Origin: Nostoc foliaceum FACHB-393
GTDB lineage: Bacteria > Cyanobacteriota > Cyanobacteriia > Cyanobacteriales > Nostocaceae
Length of the DNA stretch: 64,000 nucleotides
NCBI RefSeq assembly: GCF_014698505.1
Contig: NZ_JACJTD010000011.1
Location: 107,687 to 171,686, forward strand
Direction: 5' to 3'
This document shows positions 47,983 to 57,850 of the stretch, in pieces. The first letter of the stretch is position 1. Each line of letters starts with the position of its first letter. The translations under genes were made by a program, and so were the position numbers. Below the pieces are notes generated by a model. The model made no database searches. It had not been told where the DNA came from and was given only the letters and a program-made list of their open reading frames with translations.

Positions 47983-50544
47983 TTATCTCAAATCATCTAA
48001 GTAAGAAACAGCAGCCAGTTCTGAAATAATCTGCAACCAAGTAGGAATTTCTGTCTCAGATGGCAAGTCACCAGCTGCCAAATATCTCAGCAAAGTTTCT
48101 TTTTTTGAGAGGTTTTGCAAACTAGGAATAATTTGATCCAAAATGCCTTCTATTTCCGAATTAATTTGCTGATTAACTTCGCTAACATACTGCACGAGAT
48201 GAAGGCTAGCGCTAGCGGTGATTTCATCTCGTAGCCGCAGTACTAAAAGTTGGTGGTTGCTCGATCTAGGTAAACCTTGGCTTTTTTCTGGTGCCCAGTC
48301 AAAGATTTGACCAACATTGTGTTTCTCGTCTTGACGCGCTAAGGGAAAGATGATTTCGGGTGCAACGGTTTTGTCTTTACTACTGATTTCCGAGATGATT
48401 GCTTCCTTCCATTCGTTAGGATCGCATCCTAGTAATAATTTGTAAAAGAGATCGGCATCTTCAAAACCAAATTTTTCTTCGATTTCTTGCTCCATTTCTG
48501 GATGGAAAAATGCCTGCAATTGTTCACGTTCTGGAGCTACATAATTTGACAATTGATTCAACAAATCTACCACTGCTTGATGGATGCGATCGCGGGCAAA
48601 ATCTTCTACTTCTTTAACGGTTTTCTCAAATACTGGATAAAAATCATCGCTTTTAGTCGGAAGGGAAGTATTTACGCGATTTCCCCGATCAAATAATTTC
48701 CCAGCTGCACCTTTAGATTCCGCTAGAGCGATCGCTCCATTGTTGGCTTTGTTGAAGAGTAAAGTCCACTGGTTCCAATTGAGGATTCTAAAAGTGAGTT
48801 CGTCTTTAACTACATCGCTGACGACAACACCGCGCCGATCTTTGAGTGGTTCTGTCCCTAAATCTTTTTGAAAATTCCGATAGATTTTATCCAAGCTTTC
48901 GACCACAAAGCGCAATTCGATAAAGGCGGGACTGTCTCCTGTGGGGATGCCTTGCTCGTGAATTTCATCTATGATGTCTTTCAAGTGATCTTGTTGCTGA
49001 CTCACCACATCAGCCGCTCTGCGAGTATCTTCATACAGTTGCTTCAGACCATGAGTAGCTACGTGGTTTTGAATCAATTCCCGCAGCTTACTAAGGCCCC
49101 CATCTTGACTAAAGTAACCTACCTGTTTGCCCAAAGAACTACGGGTATCAGCATCTAGTAGCCGTTCACTTAAGCGCCCCCATTTATCTTGTAGCCGTTT
49201 AGACCGATCTAGGTAATCAGGATAGTCTAAGTTAGCCAAAAACTCTGTTGAGCCTGCTTTGACTGTACTAGAACGTTTTGCCAATTCAGCTAGTCCCAAC
49301 AGTGGCGACAGTAAAACGATGCGGTCTTTTTGGGTTGTAAATGCTTCTGCACCGTCAATGGTAGTTTGCAGAACTTTGAGTTTTTGGAAAACGGTTTCCT
49401 CTTGTAAATGTCTATCTTCAATTAGTTGGTCAAGTTCTCTTTCGCCACCCTCGCTGTCTAGGGGTAGTTGATCAAAGCGACCCACACCTACGAGAATTAA
49501 ATCTTTCAGGTCTTGTCCCGGTCGCTGCTGCTGCATCATCGTAAAGATTTTATTGGCGCGATCGCTCCCTGGAGATTTACCATTTAGCAGTACCAAAATT
49601 GTCTGTACTTCTGCCAATTCTCGCAGTGACAAAAAGGTATCCCTAGCCCCCGAATTAGCAGCCCCTAATCCCGGGAAGTCGATGAGAATAAATTTAGCTG
49701 CACCTGCAAAATCCCAAATTTCCCGTGATATTTTCACATCGATATCTACGCGGCGGATGAGTGGGAAACTGTTTTGCAATAACTTTGTTGGTAGCCTCTG
49801 GGGTGGACTCGGTAATCGGATGTGCGCTGGTGGTAAATCCTCAAATTTCATAGTTTGGATTGCCATTGGCTGTTCGACCAGCTGTAGCCCTTCGCGGGCG
49901 GTGGTAGCATCAATCTGGTAGCGCCCACCACACATAACTTCTCCATAGGCTTGATAAGCCCGCAGGAATAATACCAACTCCCGGAGTAAATAACGTAGCT
50001 CTAAATTGTTACTGCTATTCCATGCTTCTTCACACCAGCCAATAATATCTTTGCCAGAGTTGAGTTTCGATACTGGTATCGGAGGAAGTCCAGCTGCTGC
50101 TGTCCGTTTATTGGCTTCGCCTAGCATGAAGCGTAGACACTCATGGACTCCTTCATGAGAAAGATAATCTACAGTAAAATTACTTAACTGTGTAGTTGCA
50201 AATTCGTCTTGCGGTATGATATGTATGGCGGTAACATTACCTGTAGTGGGATTCTCACTGACTGGCAAAGCATCTGCATATCCAATTAGACTGCCTAAAA
50301 GTAAAGTTTTCCCACTACTGAATTCCCCCATCACCCCAATTTTCACGGGTGAAGTTGCAAGGTCTACAGTTTTCTGGGCAGCTGACCGCAGACGCAAGAG
50401 ACAGTCGTCAAGACTAGCTGGAACCCAATCTTCTTGTTTTGAAGGGTGCTGGGGCACAGAATCTATCTTTCGGAGGATGAATTCGCCGTACTCCTTAAAA
50501 CGGCCCAGTTTATCTGGTTCCATAAAGTAGTTTCCGCCTAACAT
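47983..50544 (-). CDS. Dynamin-family large GTPase-like protein
   Basis: 853 residues with an N-terminal dynamin-type GTPase domain: G1 GVMGEFSSGKTLLLG at 70-84, ENPTTGNVTAI for the switch I Thr, G3 FILIDFPGLGAANSG near 286, and a degenerate G4 (LVGVGRFDQL near 350, in place of T/NKxD). A long helical region follows (coiled segments near 540-800), as in bacterial dynamin-like proteins, without an obvious transmembrane segment. Bacterial members remodel membranes or guard against phage and membrane stress. The start may be ATG 50544 or ATG 50523. It is the first gene of the minus-strand set including the Hsp70-like protein. Confidence 0.82.
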   Translation of the reverse strand: MLGGNYFMEPDKLGRFKEYGEFILRKIDSVPQHPSKQEDWVPASLDDCLLRLRSAAQKTVDLATSPVKIGVMGEFSSGKTLLLGSLIGYADALPVSENPTTGNVTAIHIIPQDEFATTQLSNFTVDYLSHEGVHECLRFMLGEANKRTAAAGLPPIPVSKLNSGKDIIGWCEEAWNSSNNLELRYLLRELVLFLRAYQAYGEVMCGGRYQIDATTAREGLQLVEQPMAIQTMKFEDLPPAHIRLPSPPQRLPTKLLQNSFPLIRRVDIDVKISREIWDFAGAAKFILIDFPGLGAANSGARDTFLSLRELAEVQTILVLLNGKSPGSDRANKIFTMMQQQRPGQDLKDLILVGVGRFDQLPLDSEGGERELDQLIEDRHLQEETVFQKLKVLQTTIDGAEAFTTQKDRIVLLSPLLGLAELAKRSSTVKAGSTEFLANLDYPDYLDRSKRLQDKWGRLSERLLDADTRSSLGKQVGYFSQDGGLSKLRELIQNHVATHGLKQLYEDTRRAADVVSQQQDHLKDIIDEIHEQGIPTGDSPAFIELRFVVESLDKIYRNFQKDLGTEPLKDRRGVVVSDVVKDELTFRILNWNQWTLLFNKANNGAIALAESKGAAGKLFDRGNRVNTSLPTKSDDFYPVFEKTVKEVEDFARDRIHQAVVDLLNQLSNYVAPEREQLQAFFHPEMEQEIEEKFGFEDADLFYKLLLGCDPNEWKEAIISEISSKDKTVAPEIIFPLARQDEKHNVGQIFDWAPEKSQGLPRSSNHQLLVLRLRDEITASASLHLVQYVSEVNQQINSEIEGILDQIIPSLQNLSKKETLLRYLAAGDLPSETEIPTWLQIISELAAVSYLDDLR

Positions 50545-51310
50545 TAATTTCTGTGAGCTTTATAACATATAAAACGCGATCGCCAGCCATTGTTGCAACG
50601 TGTTGATATTACATTTAGCATTTCTCTCATTTAATTTGCGATTTTGGTATGAGGCGTTTTGAACGGTTAAGACAATTTTGAAAAATCTGGTTTGGCGGGG
50701 AAAATTGAAGAAGAATTCAGAAGTCAGAATGGGCTAAACGCCCCGCTACTGCTAACAGGAGTAAGAATCAATATAGTAGAGTTTTATACCACAAATGGTC
50801 TGGAGACTGCTTAGTACAAATGTTGGTATTAAACCATTTTGTACCCATTATTTTAAGAGGATGTCCGAAAAGTATTAGGTGAATATAATTCGCTACTATA
50901 CAAGCAAAGTCTGCCTACGCGGAAAACATGAAAAATTAAAAATTTCGAACCCACAGAGGTGGGTTTTGTCTGTATAGCCAATGCCCGACTTGTAATCCTT
51001 CGGGGAAGCAAGCTACGCGTAGCGTCTCCGAACAGGAGAAGCAACTGGCGTGCGACTTATAGTTGCCAGGACTCTAATTCATGCTGAATTCTTCTTGATA
51101 AAAAATCAATATTGATTTGATATGAAATTCTTGATTATTGTGAATTTATTATAAAGATGTAAGTGCTTTACAGGAAATCATATAATTTCCGTAAAGCTAA
51201 ATCAGGTTTTTGAGCAATGCAATTACATAGCTAAGATGCATTTATAAGCGAATTTAAGAAGAAACAAAGTCAAAAAACTTCCCAGAGATATGGAGAGTTT
51301 AAATTCCACC
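50545..51310. other. Long divergent intergenic region with dispersed repeats
   Basis: No gene seen. At 50857-50875 AAGAGGATGTCCGAAAAGT resembles one end of the MITE at 57507. At 50948-50970 ACCCACAGAGGTGGGTTTTG forms a small hairpin of a common Nostoc repeat, and around 51000-51045 lies a CTACGCGTAGCGTCTCC dispersed element. The final 200 bases are AT-rich. Confidence 0.5.
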
Positions 51311-51353
51311 AAAAATGCTGAAGTTAATCTTAATCATAACTTCAGCATTTTTT
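51311..51353. terminator. Isolated strong terminator
   Basis: AAATGCTGAAGTT (51313-51325) pairs with AACTTCAGCATTT (51338-51350), flanked by A-run upstream and T-run downstream, so it could work on either strand. No gene ends here: the nearest upstream plus-strand gene is hli, almost 9 kb away. Confidence 0.7.
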
Positions 51354-51508
51354 CAATTTATTTACAGTAAAACAGGAAGTTTTATACATATAAAAATAAA
51401 TAAAGTATTAAGATCAATAGCAAGTTGACATGAAATTATATACATTTATTAACAAATTTTATTTTCAGACTATTCCCTTAATAAATTAGGCAGAGCAGGC
51501 AGGCAAAA

Positions 51509-54500
51509 GTGTTTTCTAAAAAGGTGCAGAGCTACATTAACCAAATCATGGTCGAAGAGGAAGAAATACAACAGGATGAAAAAGTATTTTGTCAGCAGGC
51601 GGATACTGCTCCTCTGATGATTTGGATGGCTGGATGCAATGCACTTTACTGTTACTTAAATTCAAATTGGCTGGAATTTACTGGAACATATTTAACAACA
51701 GGCGCGTCTGCATCTGCGCTAGGAGAAGAGATAGGCAATATCTGGACTTGCAGCGTCCATCCAGAAGATAGGCAGCGATGTGAAGATATATACCTGAGAG
51801 CATTCGTGGCACATGAATCATTCCAGAGGCAATATCGTCTGCGTCGGGCTGATGGAAAATATCGCTGGATTTTAGATACAGCAGCGCCAAGATTCTCGGC
51901 AGATGGTAACTTTGTTGGTTACATCGGTTATTGTGTGGACATAACAGAAGTTCGACCTCCCCTGAGAGAAAGCTGCTTGACATCGACAAATTCCTCTTGT
52001 TGTCTGCATGAAATTACAGAACAAAAACAGGCGGCAGAATTAGCAAAAGCACTAAAGCAACTACAAGCTGAAACTACAAAACGCCAAGCAGTTGAAGCAC
52101 AGTTACACCACAAAACATCAGAATTTGCAGCCATTTTGCAACTGCTTCCTGATTTATACTTACGTATTAATATTGATGGGAATATTCTGGATTACAAGCC
52201 AGGAAAGATAGATAACCTGTATATTCTACCAGGAGATTGTCAGGGCAAGAGTTTGCGAGAATGCCTACCGACTGCTATAAGCGATCGCTTCCAGCAAGCA
52301 ATAACTCAAGTACTTGAAACTCAATATGAAGTCAGTTTTGAATATACCTTACCGCTCCCAGAAGGAAAGAATAATTTTGAAGCTAGGTTATTACCATTAC
52401 CAGAACAGCAAATCATAGTTCTTGTCAGTGACACCAGCCACAAAGGACAAGCAGCATTCATAGAAAGCGATACCAAGTTTCGCAGCATTGTCGAAAACGC
52501 CAATAACATTATTTTTGCGCTGACACTTGAGGGGATATTTTCCTACGTTTCTCCTAACTGGACTGAAATTTTTGGGCATGAGATTGCGGAGGTTGAAGGC
52601 AAATCCTTTATTCCCTTTGTACATCCCGATGATGTGCATATCTGTGCAGATTATTTTCAAAGAATTTTGACGACAAACGATAAACAAGACGCAATTGAAT
52701 ATCGAGTCAAACACAAAAATGGTAGTTGGCGATGGCATACAAGCAACTCATCTGCTATTAGAGACGGCAATGGTAATGTTTTAAACTTCGTTGGTATTTG
52801 CTATGACACTACTGACCGCAAACAAGCAGAGGAAGCTTTAGCAGAACGAGCGCGTTTAGCACATTTTCGTGCCGATATAGACGCGGCCCTTACCCAGAGT
52901 GACAGCTTAGAAAACATGATGCGCCGCTGCACTGACGCTTTAGTTGAACATCTTGATGCAGCCTTTGCTCGCATCTGGACGCTGAACAAAAAAGACAACG
53001 TATTGGAGTTGCAAGTCAGTTCTGGGATGTACACCCACATTAATGGGCCCCATAAACGTGTGCCAGTTGGTCAATTCAAAATTGGTTTAATTGCCGAAGA
53101 GGGCAAACCCCACCTAACTAACTCTGTGCAGACAGATCCCCGCGTGGGTAACAAAGAGTGGGCACAGCAAGAGGGTATGGTCGCCTTCGCTGGCTATCCT
53201 CTGATTGTTGAAGATGAAACTGTAGGGGTGATAGCCATGTTTACCCGCCAAACAGTGACAGAATCAACTTTCACAGCACTGGAATTTGCCGCCCAGGAAA
53301 TTGCCATTGGTATCAAGCGCAAACAAACAGAAGTTGCACTCAGAGAAAGCGCCCAACGGGAAGCCCTACTCAATCGTCTTTCTAACCAGATTCGAGCTTC
53401 TTTGGATCTCAATTACATTGTGGAAACCGCAGTGCAGGAGATCCGTAACTTATTTCAAATCGATCGCTGCGCCTTCTTTTGGTATCGGCAAGACGCTGAG
53501 GTTCCCTACTGGGATAAAGTATATGAGGCGAAAAGTTCCTTTTTACCCTGTCTCCTTAACCACCAAGAAGCAATTAATGCAGAAATCGAACTAATCGCAG
53601 CCAAAACCTTAAATAGAGAAATCATCCGCATTAATGATGTAGAGACTGTGGGCGATTCCATAGGACAGTTGTTTTTGCAGAATTTCGGTTTCACTGCCTT
53701 TATGTCGCTACCCGTACACACCCAATCTGGCGAAATAGGCACATTTAGCTGTGGTTCTTGTAGTGGCTTCCGTCCTTGGTTGGACAACGAAGTAGAATTA
53801 CTACAAGCAGTTACAGTTCAACTAGCGATCGCCATTGACCAAGCCAAACTTTACACCCAAAGTCGTATCGCCGCCCAAACTGCCCAAGACAAAGCCCAAC
53901 AGCTAGAAGCAGCATTGCTAGAACTTCAACAAACCCAAGCACAACTGATTCAAACTGAAAAAATGTCCAGTTTGGGACAATTAGTTGCAGGTATTGCCCA
54001 CGAAATCAATAATCCCGTCAATTTTATTTACGGCAATATTAGCCATGCCCGTGAATATACCAAGGATTTGCTGCACTTGGTAGACCTTTATCAACAAAGC
54101 TACTGTCCACCAACACCAGAGATTCACCAACAAATCTACGCCATTGATTTAGACTTTCTCAAGCAAGATTTGCCCAAAATCCTGGATTCTATGAACATGG
54201 GAGCCGAACGCATTCGGCAGATTGTTTTATCTTTACGCAATTTCTCTCGCCTTGATGAAGACGGCACAAAGGCAGTAGATATTCATGAAGGTATTGATAG
54301 CACCTTGCTGCTGTTGCAAAATCGCCTGAAAGCCAAATCAGGACATTCCGAAATCCAAGTAATCCGAGACTACGGCAACCTACCACCAGTAGTATGTCAC
54401 GCTGGACAGATGAATCAGGTGTTTATGAATCTTTTGACAAATGCGATCGATGCAATTGAAGAGTCATTTGTCATTAGTCATACCTTGCGGGAAGGTGAAG

Positions 54501-54814
54501 CGCCTATGCCATTAGTAAACAACTCTAAACAAATGACTTCTCCCCAGATCCGCATTCGCACCCTTATCCAAGAAGACCGTGTAATCATTAGCATTGCCGA
54601 CAATGGCCCAGGTATGACTGAGGAAGTACGCAAACGCCTATTTGACCCCTTCTTTACTACGAAACCCGTTGGTAAAGGCACGGGCATGGGTTTATCAATT
54701 AGCTACCAAATTGTTGTCAAAAAACACGGCGGGCAAATCCAATGTATTTCAGTACCAGGAGAAGGTGCCGAGTTTGTGATTATGATTCCACTACACGAGC
54801 AACCTTCAACGTAG
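51509..54814 (+). CDS. Multi-PAS, multi-GAF sensor histidine kinase
   Basis: 1101 residues, apparently cytoplasmic. PAS near 30-150 (APLMIWMAGCNALYCYLNSN; WILDTAAPRFSADGNFVGYI), PAS near 200-315, PAS near 320-440 (FRSIVENANNIIFALTLEG), GAF near 455-600 (AFARIWTLNKKDNVLELQVS), GAF near 625-785 (FQIDRCAFFWYRQDAEV), coiled coil, HisKA with MSSLGQLVAGIAHEINNPVN (phospho-His) and HATPase_c with NLLTNAIDAI, ADNGPGM and GTGMGLSISYQIV. Around residues 988-1011 a stretch (SHTLREGEAPMPLVNNSKQM) is encoded by a dispersed repeat. The start is GTG 51509 or ATG 51548. No regulator is adjacent; the signal is unknown. Confidence 0.9.
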   Translation: MFSKKVQSYINQIMVEEEEIQQDEKVFCQQADTAPLMIWMAGCNALYCYLNSNWLEFTGTYLTTGASASALGEEIGNIWTCSVHPEDRQRCEDIYLRAFVAHESFQRQYRLRRADGKYRWILDTAAPRFSADGNFVGYIGYCVDITEVRPPLRESCLTSTNSSCCLHEITEQKQAAELAKALKQLQAETTKRQAVEAQLHHKTSEFAAILQLLPDLYLRINIDGNILDYKPGKIDNLYILPGDCQGKSLRECLPTAISDRFQQAITQVLETQYEVSFEYTLPLPEGKNNFEARLLPLPEQQIIVLVSDTSHKGQAAFIESDTKFRSIVENANNIIFALTLEGIFSYVSPNWTEIFGHEIAEVEGKSFIPFVHPDDVHICADYFQRILTTNDKQDAIEYRVKHKNGSWRWHTSNSSAIRDGNGNVLNFVGICYDTTDRKQAEEALAERARLAHFRADIDAALTQSDSLENMMRRCTDALVEHLDAAFARIWTLNKKDNVLELQVSSGMYTHINGPHKRVPVGQFKIGLIAEEGKPHLTNSVQTDPRVGNKEWAQQEGMVAFAGYPLIVEDETVGVIAMFTRQTVTESTFTALEFAAQEIAIGIKRKQTEVALRESAQREALLNRLSNQIRASLDLNYIVETAVQEIRNLFQIDRCAFFWYRQDAEVPYWDKVYEAKSSFLPCLLNHQEAINAEIELIAAKTLNREIIRINDVETVGDSIGQLFLQNFGFTAFMSLPVHTQSGEIGTFSCGSCSGFRPWLDNEVELLQAVTVQLAIAIDQAKLYTQSRIAAQTAQDKAQQLEAALLELQQTQAQLIQTEKMSSLGQLVAGIAHEINNPVNFIYGNISHAREYTKDLLHLVDLYQQSYCPPTPEIHQQIYAIDLDFLKQDLPKILDSMNMGAERIRQIVLSLRNFSRLDEDGTKAVDIHEGIDSTLLLLQNRLKAKSGHSEIQVIRDYGNLPPVVCHAGQMNQVFMNLLTNAIDAIEESFVISHTLREGEAPMPLVNNSKQMTSPQIRIRTLIQEDRVIISIADNGPGMTEEVRKRLFDPFFTTKPVGKGTGMGLSISYQIVVKKHGGQIQCISVPGEGAEFVIMIPLHEQPST

Positions 54815-54902
54815 ACATCACATAACCTTAATCTAAGCTTAATCAAAGGTTAACCTATTGGTTGTTAACTAAAGATTAATTCACTTTTTGCTGCAACATT
54901 TG

Positions 54903-54945
54903 AATTCCCCCCAACAACCTGAAATTTAAGGGAATTGGGGGGATT
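54903..54945. repeat. G/C-tract inverted repeat after the kinase gene
   Basis: AATTCCCCCCAA (54903-54914) is inverted as TTGGGGGGATT (54935-54945). It may end the kinase transcript. The rest of 54815-55125 carries a dispersed repeat (GCGTAGGCGTAGCCCAACCT at about 55028) and no gene. Confidence 0.5.
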
Positions 54946-55125
54946 ATTTCTTCTATCATAGGGAATTAGGAGTAGGAATGTTGCAGTTCAATTGATTGAA
55001 AAACGTTGTAATGGTATTACTATCCTTGCGTAGGCGTAGCCCAACCTAGGCGATGTCTACCACGGTTGTAGCTGCGGCACCTTTGAAAAAATCTTTGAGT
55101 ACAAATAATCAAGTAGAAGGCTGGG

Positions 55126-55848
55126 ATGATACAACCCCAAAGTCAAAATAGTATCACCTACACACGCGTTATCCACCTAAGTCATGTAATTGACATAGAT
55201 ATTCCCCAATGGTCTGGCGACCCTCCAGTAGAATTTGAAACTGTGGCTGAACTAAATAATGATGGCTATTACCTGCGGCGTTTCTCCTTGGGGGAACATA
55301 GCGCTACCCATATTAACGCCCCTAACAGCTTTCATAGCTATAGTATGGGAATTGACCAATACCCCGCCCAATCTCTGGTTGTACCTGCGGTAGTCATAGA
55401 TATTCGCCAAGCCACAGCTGTTAATTCTGATTATGCGCTGACGATCGCTGATGTTGTGGCTTGGGAAGACCAATACGGTGAGATTTCTCCTGGCTGCGTA
55501 GTTATACTGAATACTGGTTGGCAAAAAAAGTGGTTTGATAAAAGTGCGTTCCTAAATCAGGATTCTCAAGGAATTGCCCACTTTCCAGGTTTTGGCAGCG
55601 ATGCAACTCAGTTTTTACTGAATGAACGGCAAATTGCTGGGGTAGGAATTGATACTCACGGTGTAGACCCCGGACAGGATAATAGTTTTGCTACTAATCG
55701 CCTAGTATTGGAAAAACCGCGTATTGTTTTAGAAAATCTCACCAATTTGGATCAGTTGCCACCTAAAGGTACTACTCTAGCGATCGCAGTTCTGAGATTG
55801 CGTGGTGGTTCTGGTTCTCCTGTGGGTGTATTGGCTTTAGTGCCTTAA
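55126..55848 (+). CDS. Cyclase-family metal-dependent hydrolase (kynurenine formamidase-like)
   Basis: A 240-residue member of the cyclase/KynB fold. The N-terminal IHLSHVIDIDIPQWSGDPPV is typical. The metal-binding segment reads GEHSATHINAPNSF, close to the family HxGTHxD but with Ser-Ala for x-Gly and Asn for the final Asp. GCVVILNTGWQKKW and GVGIDTHGVDPGQD are further family blocks. Members hydrolyse N-formylkynurenine or other cyclic or amide substrates. The substrate is unknown, and the altered metal motif leaves activity open. It lies 114 bases before an aldehyde dehydrogenase gene on the same strand. Confidence 0.83.
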   Translation: MIQPQSQNSITYTRVIHLSHVIDIDIPQWSGDPPVEFETVAELNNDGYYLRRFSLGEHSATHINAPNSFHSYSMGIDQYPAQSLVVPAVVIDIRQATAVNSDYALTIADVVAWEDQYGEISPGCVVILNTGWQKKWFDKSAFLNQDSQGIAHFPGFGSDATQFLLNERQIAGVGIDTHGVDPGQDNSFATNRLVLEKPRIVLENLTNLDQLPPKGTTLAIAVLRLRGGSGSPVGVLALVP

Positions 55849-55961
55849 TTTTTATATCGATATTTGGTTCTCACGCCAATTTCTTAAAGTTGAGGATAAC
55901 CTAGAAAGCAAGCAAACTTAATACACAAGTTCCAGTGGATCATCAGCCGGAGATTTTCAAG

Positions 55962-57458
55962 ATGACAACTCCGCTATCTTGCCGCAATTATATAGACGGT
56001 CAATGGTTGAGTGCTATAGGGGAAGCAACTTTAGAAAGCCGCAACCCTGCTGACAAAACCGAAGTCGTAGCCACATTCCCCCGTTCCCAGGTTAATGATG
56101 TAGATACAGCAGTAGCCGCCGCCCGCAAAGCCTACCACAGTTGGCGCACAGTCCCGGCCCCAGCTAGGGCAGAATACATCTTTCGCGTCGGGGAAATATT
56201 ACTCCAGCATAAAGAAGAACTTGCCCAGTTAATCAGTCGGGAAATGGGTAAACCCCTGACAGAAGCCAGAGGAGATGTGCAAGAAGGTATTGATTGCGCC
56301 TTTTACACTGCTGGCGAAGGACGGCGACTATTCGGGCAAACCACACCGTCGGAAATGTCCAATAAATTCGCCATGACTATGCGAATGCCCATAGGAGTTT
56401 GTGCCTTAATCACTCCCTGGAATTTCCCAGTGGCAATTCCTTGCTGGAAAGCTATGCCAGCCTTGGTGTGTGGCAATACAGTTATTCTCAAACCTGCCGA
56501 AGATACCTCCGCCTGTGCGACTAAATTGATTGAAATTTTCCAACAAGCAGGTTTACCACCAGGAGTAATCAACTTGGTGCATGGTGTGGGAGAGGAGGCG
56601 GGGAAAGCTTTAGTTGAGCATCCCAATATAGATTTGGTATCCTTTACTGGTTCTTCAGAAACAGGCGCTTTTGTCGGCGCTACTTGCGGACGCACTCATA
56701 AACGTGTCTGTCTGGAAATGGGTGGTAAAAATGCTCAAGTGGTGATGGAAGATGCCGATTTAGAACTTGCCTTAGATGGTGCAGTGTGGGGAGCATTTGG
56801 GACAACCGGTCAACGGTGTACGGCTACTAGTCGCCTGATTTTGCATCGTGATATTAAAGAAAAATTTACTGCCATGCTTTATGAGCGTACCAGCAAATTA
56901 CGCTTGGGTGCTGGCACTGAACCTAATACAGATATTGGGCCGATTGTCAATGAAAAACAACTCCAACAAGTAAGCCAGTATTTGGATATCGCCCGTGAAG
57001 AAGGAGCAAAGGTTTTAATTGGTGGAGAAATTGCCAGTGAAGGCTCACTGAAAAACGGTTACTTCTTTCAACCAACTATTTTGGATGATGTAACTTCTGA
57101 TATGCGAGTTGCCCGTGAAGAGATATTTGGGCCAGTAGTGGCATTGATTGAGGTTAGATCCTTTGAGGAAGCGATCGCAATTCTCAACGATAGCAATTAC
57201 GGTCTTTCTTCTTCAGTTTACACCCGCGATATCAACCGGGCTTTTACTGCCATGCGCGACATCGAAGCAGGTATCACCTATATTAACGGCCCCACTATCG
57301 GCGCAGAGGTACACTTGCCATTTGGTGGTGTAAAACAAACAGGTAACGGACACCGCGAAGCTGGAACTACTGCTTTGGATGTTTTCACAGAATGGAAAAG
57401 TGTTTATGTTGACTTCTCTGGAAGTTTGCAACGCGCTCAGATAGATAACCGTAGTTAA
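55962..57458 (+). CDS. NAD(P)-dependent aldehyde dehydrogenase
   Basis: Oxidises an aldehyde to the acid. It has about 498 residues: TPWNFPVAIPCWKAMPALVC near 155 (cofactor side), LVSFTGSSETGA near 230, LEMGGKNAQVVMEDAD with the catalytic Glu near 257, and FGTTGQRCTATSRL with the nucleophile Cys near 290. EIFGPVVALIEV and GAEVHLPFGGVKQTGNGHRE follow. The last motif is typical of the semialdehyde (2,5-dioxovalerate or alpha-aminoadipic) dehydrogenase branch, but the substrate is not certain. ATG 55962 (MTTPLSCRNYIDGQW) is preferred to GTG 55935. It may form an operon with the cyclase-family gene. Confidence 0.93.
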   Translation: MTTPLSCRNYIDGQWLSAIGEATLESRNPADKTEVVATFPRSQVNDVDTAVAAARKAYHSWRTVPAPARAEYIFRVGEILLQHKEELAQLISREMGKPLTEARGDVQEGIDCAFYTAGEGRRLFGQTTPSEMSNKFAMTMRMPIGVCALITPWNFPVAIPCWKAMPALVCGNTVILKPAEDTSACATKLIEIFQQAGLPPGVINLVHGVGEEAGKALVEHPNIDLVSFTGSSETGAFVGATCGRTHKRVCLEMGGKNAQVVMEDADLELALDGAVWGAFGTTGQRCTATSRLILHRDIKEKFTAMLYERTSKLRLGAGTEPNTDIGPIVNEKQLQQVSQYLDIAREEGAKVLIGGEIASEGSLKNGYFFQPTILDDVTSDMRVAREEIFGPVVALIEVRSFEEAIAILNDSNYGLSSSVYTRDINRAFTAMRDIEAGITYINGPTIGAEVHLPFGGVKQTGNGHREAGTTALDVFTEWKSVYVDFSGSLQRAQIDNRS

Positions 57459-57506
57459 TTTCGCAATACAGCGATTTTCAGTTGAGAGACTATTAAAAAA
57501 GACCTA

Positions 57507-57671
57507 AGAGGATGTTTGAAAAGTCCTCTTCATGGTAACAAAACGTTCTAGATCCTCCTAAATCCCCCTTTTTAAGGGGGACTTTGATTCCGGTTCCCCC
57601 CTTTTTAAGGGAGGTTAGGGGGGATCAATAAGTGCCTAAAATTACAGCCAACTACTTTTCAAACAACCTCT
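57507..57671. mobile_element. 165-bp MITE with 18-bp terminal inverted repeats
   Basis: Left end AGAGGATGTTTGAAAAGT and right end ACTTTTCAAACAACCTCT are inverted with one mismatch. The interior has the CCCCCTTTTTAAGGGGG palindromes that are very common in Nostoc genomes. It separates the aldehyde dehydrogenase from the ncRNA/Ro locus. From 57672 to 57850 only a C-rich repeat is seen. Confidence 0.8.
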
Positions 57672-57850
57672 AACCCCCAGCCCCTTCCCTACAAAGGAAG
57701 GGGAGTAAGCCTTTTAGAAGAGAGAATCTAAATAACACGCATTGGACTACAAAATTTGTAGTATCCCCTTGACATTATGTAGAGCTTGTATTACATTTGT
57801 ATTATGAAAAGAAAAGCCTCCTCAAAGGCAAAACTAAAAGCTCTCAGAAG

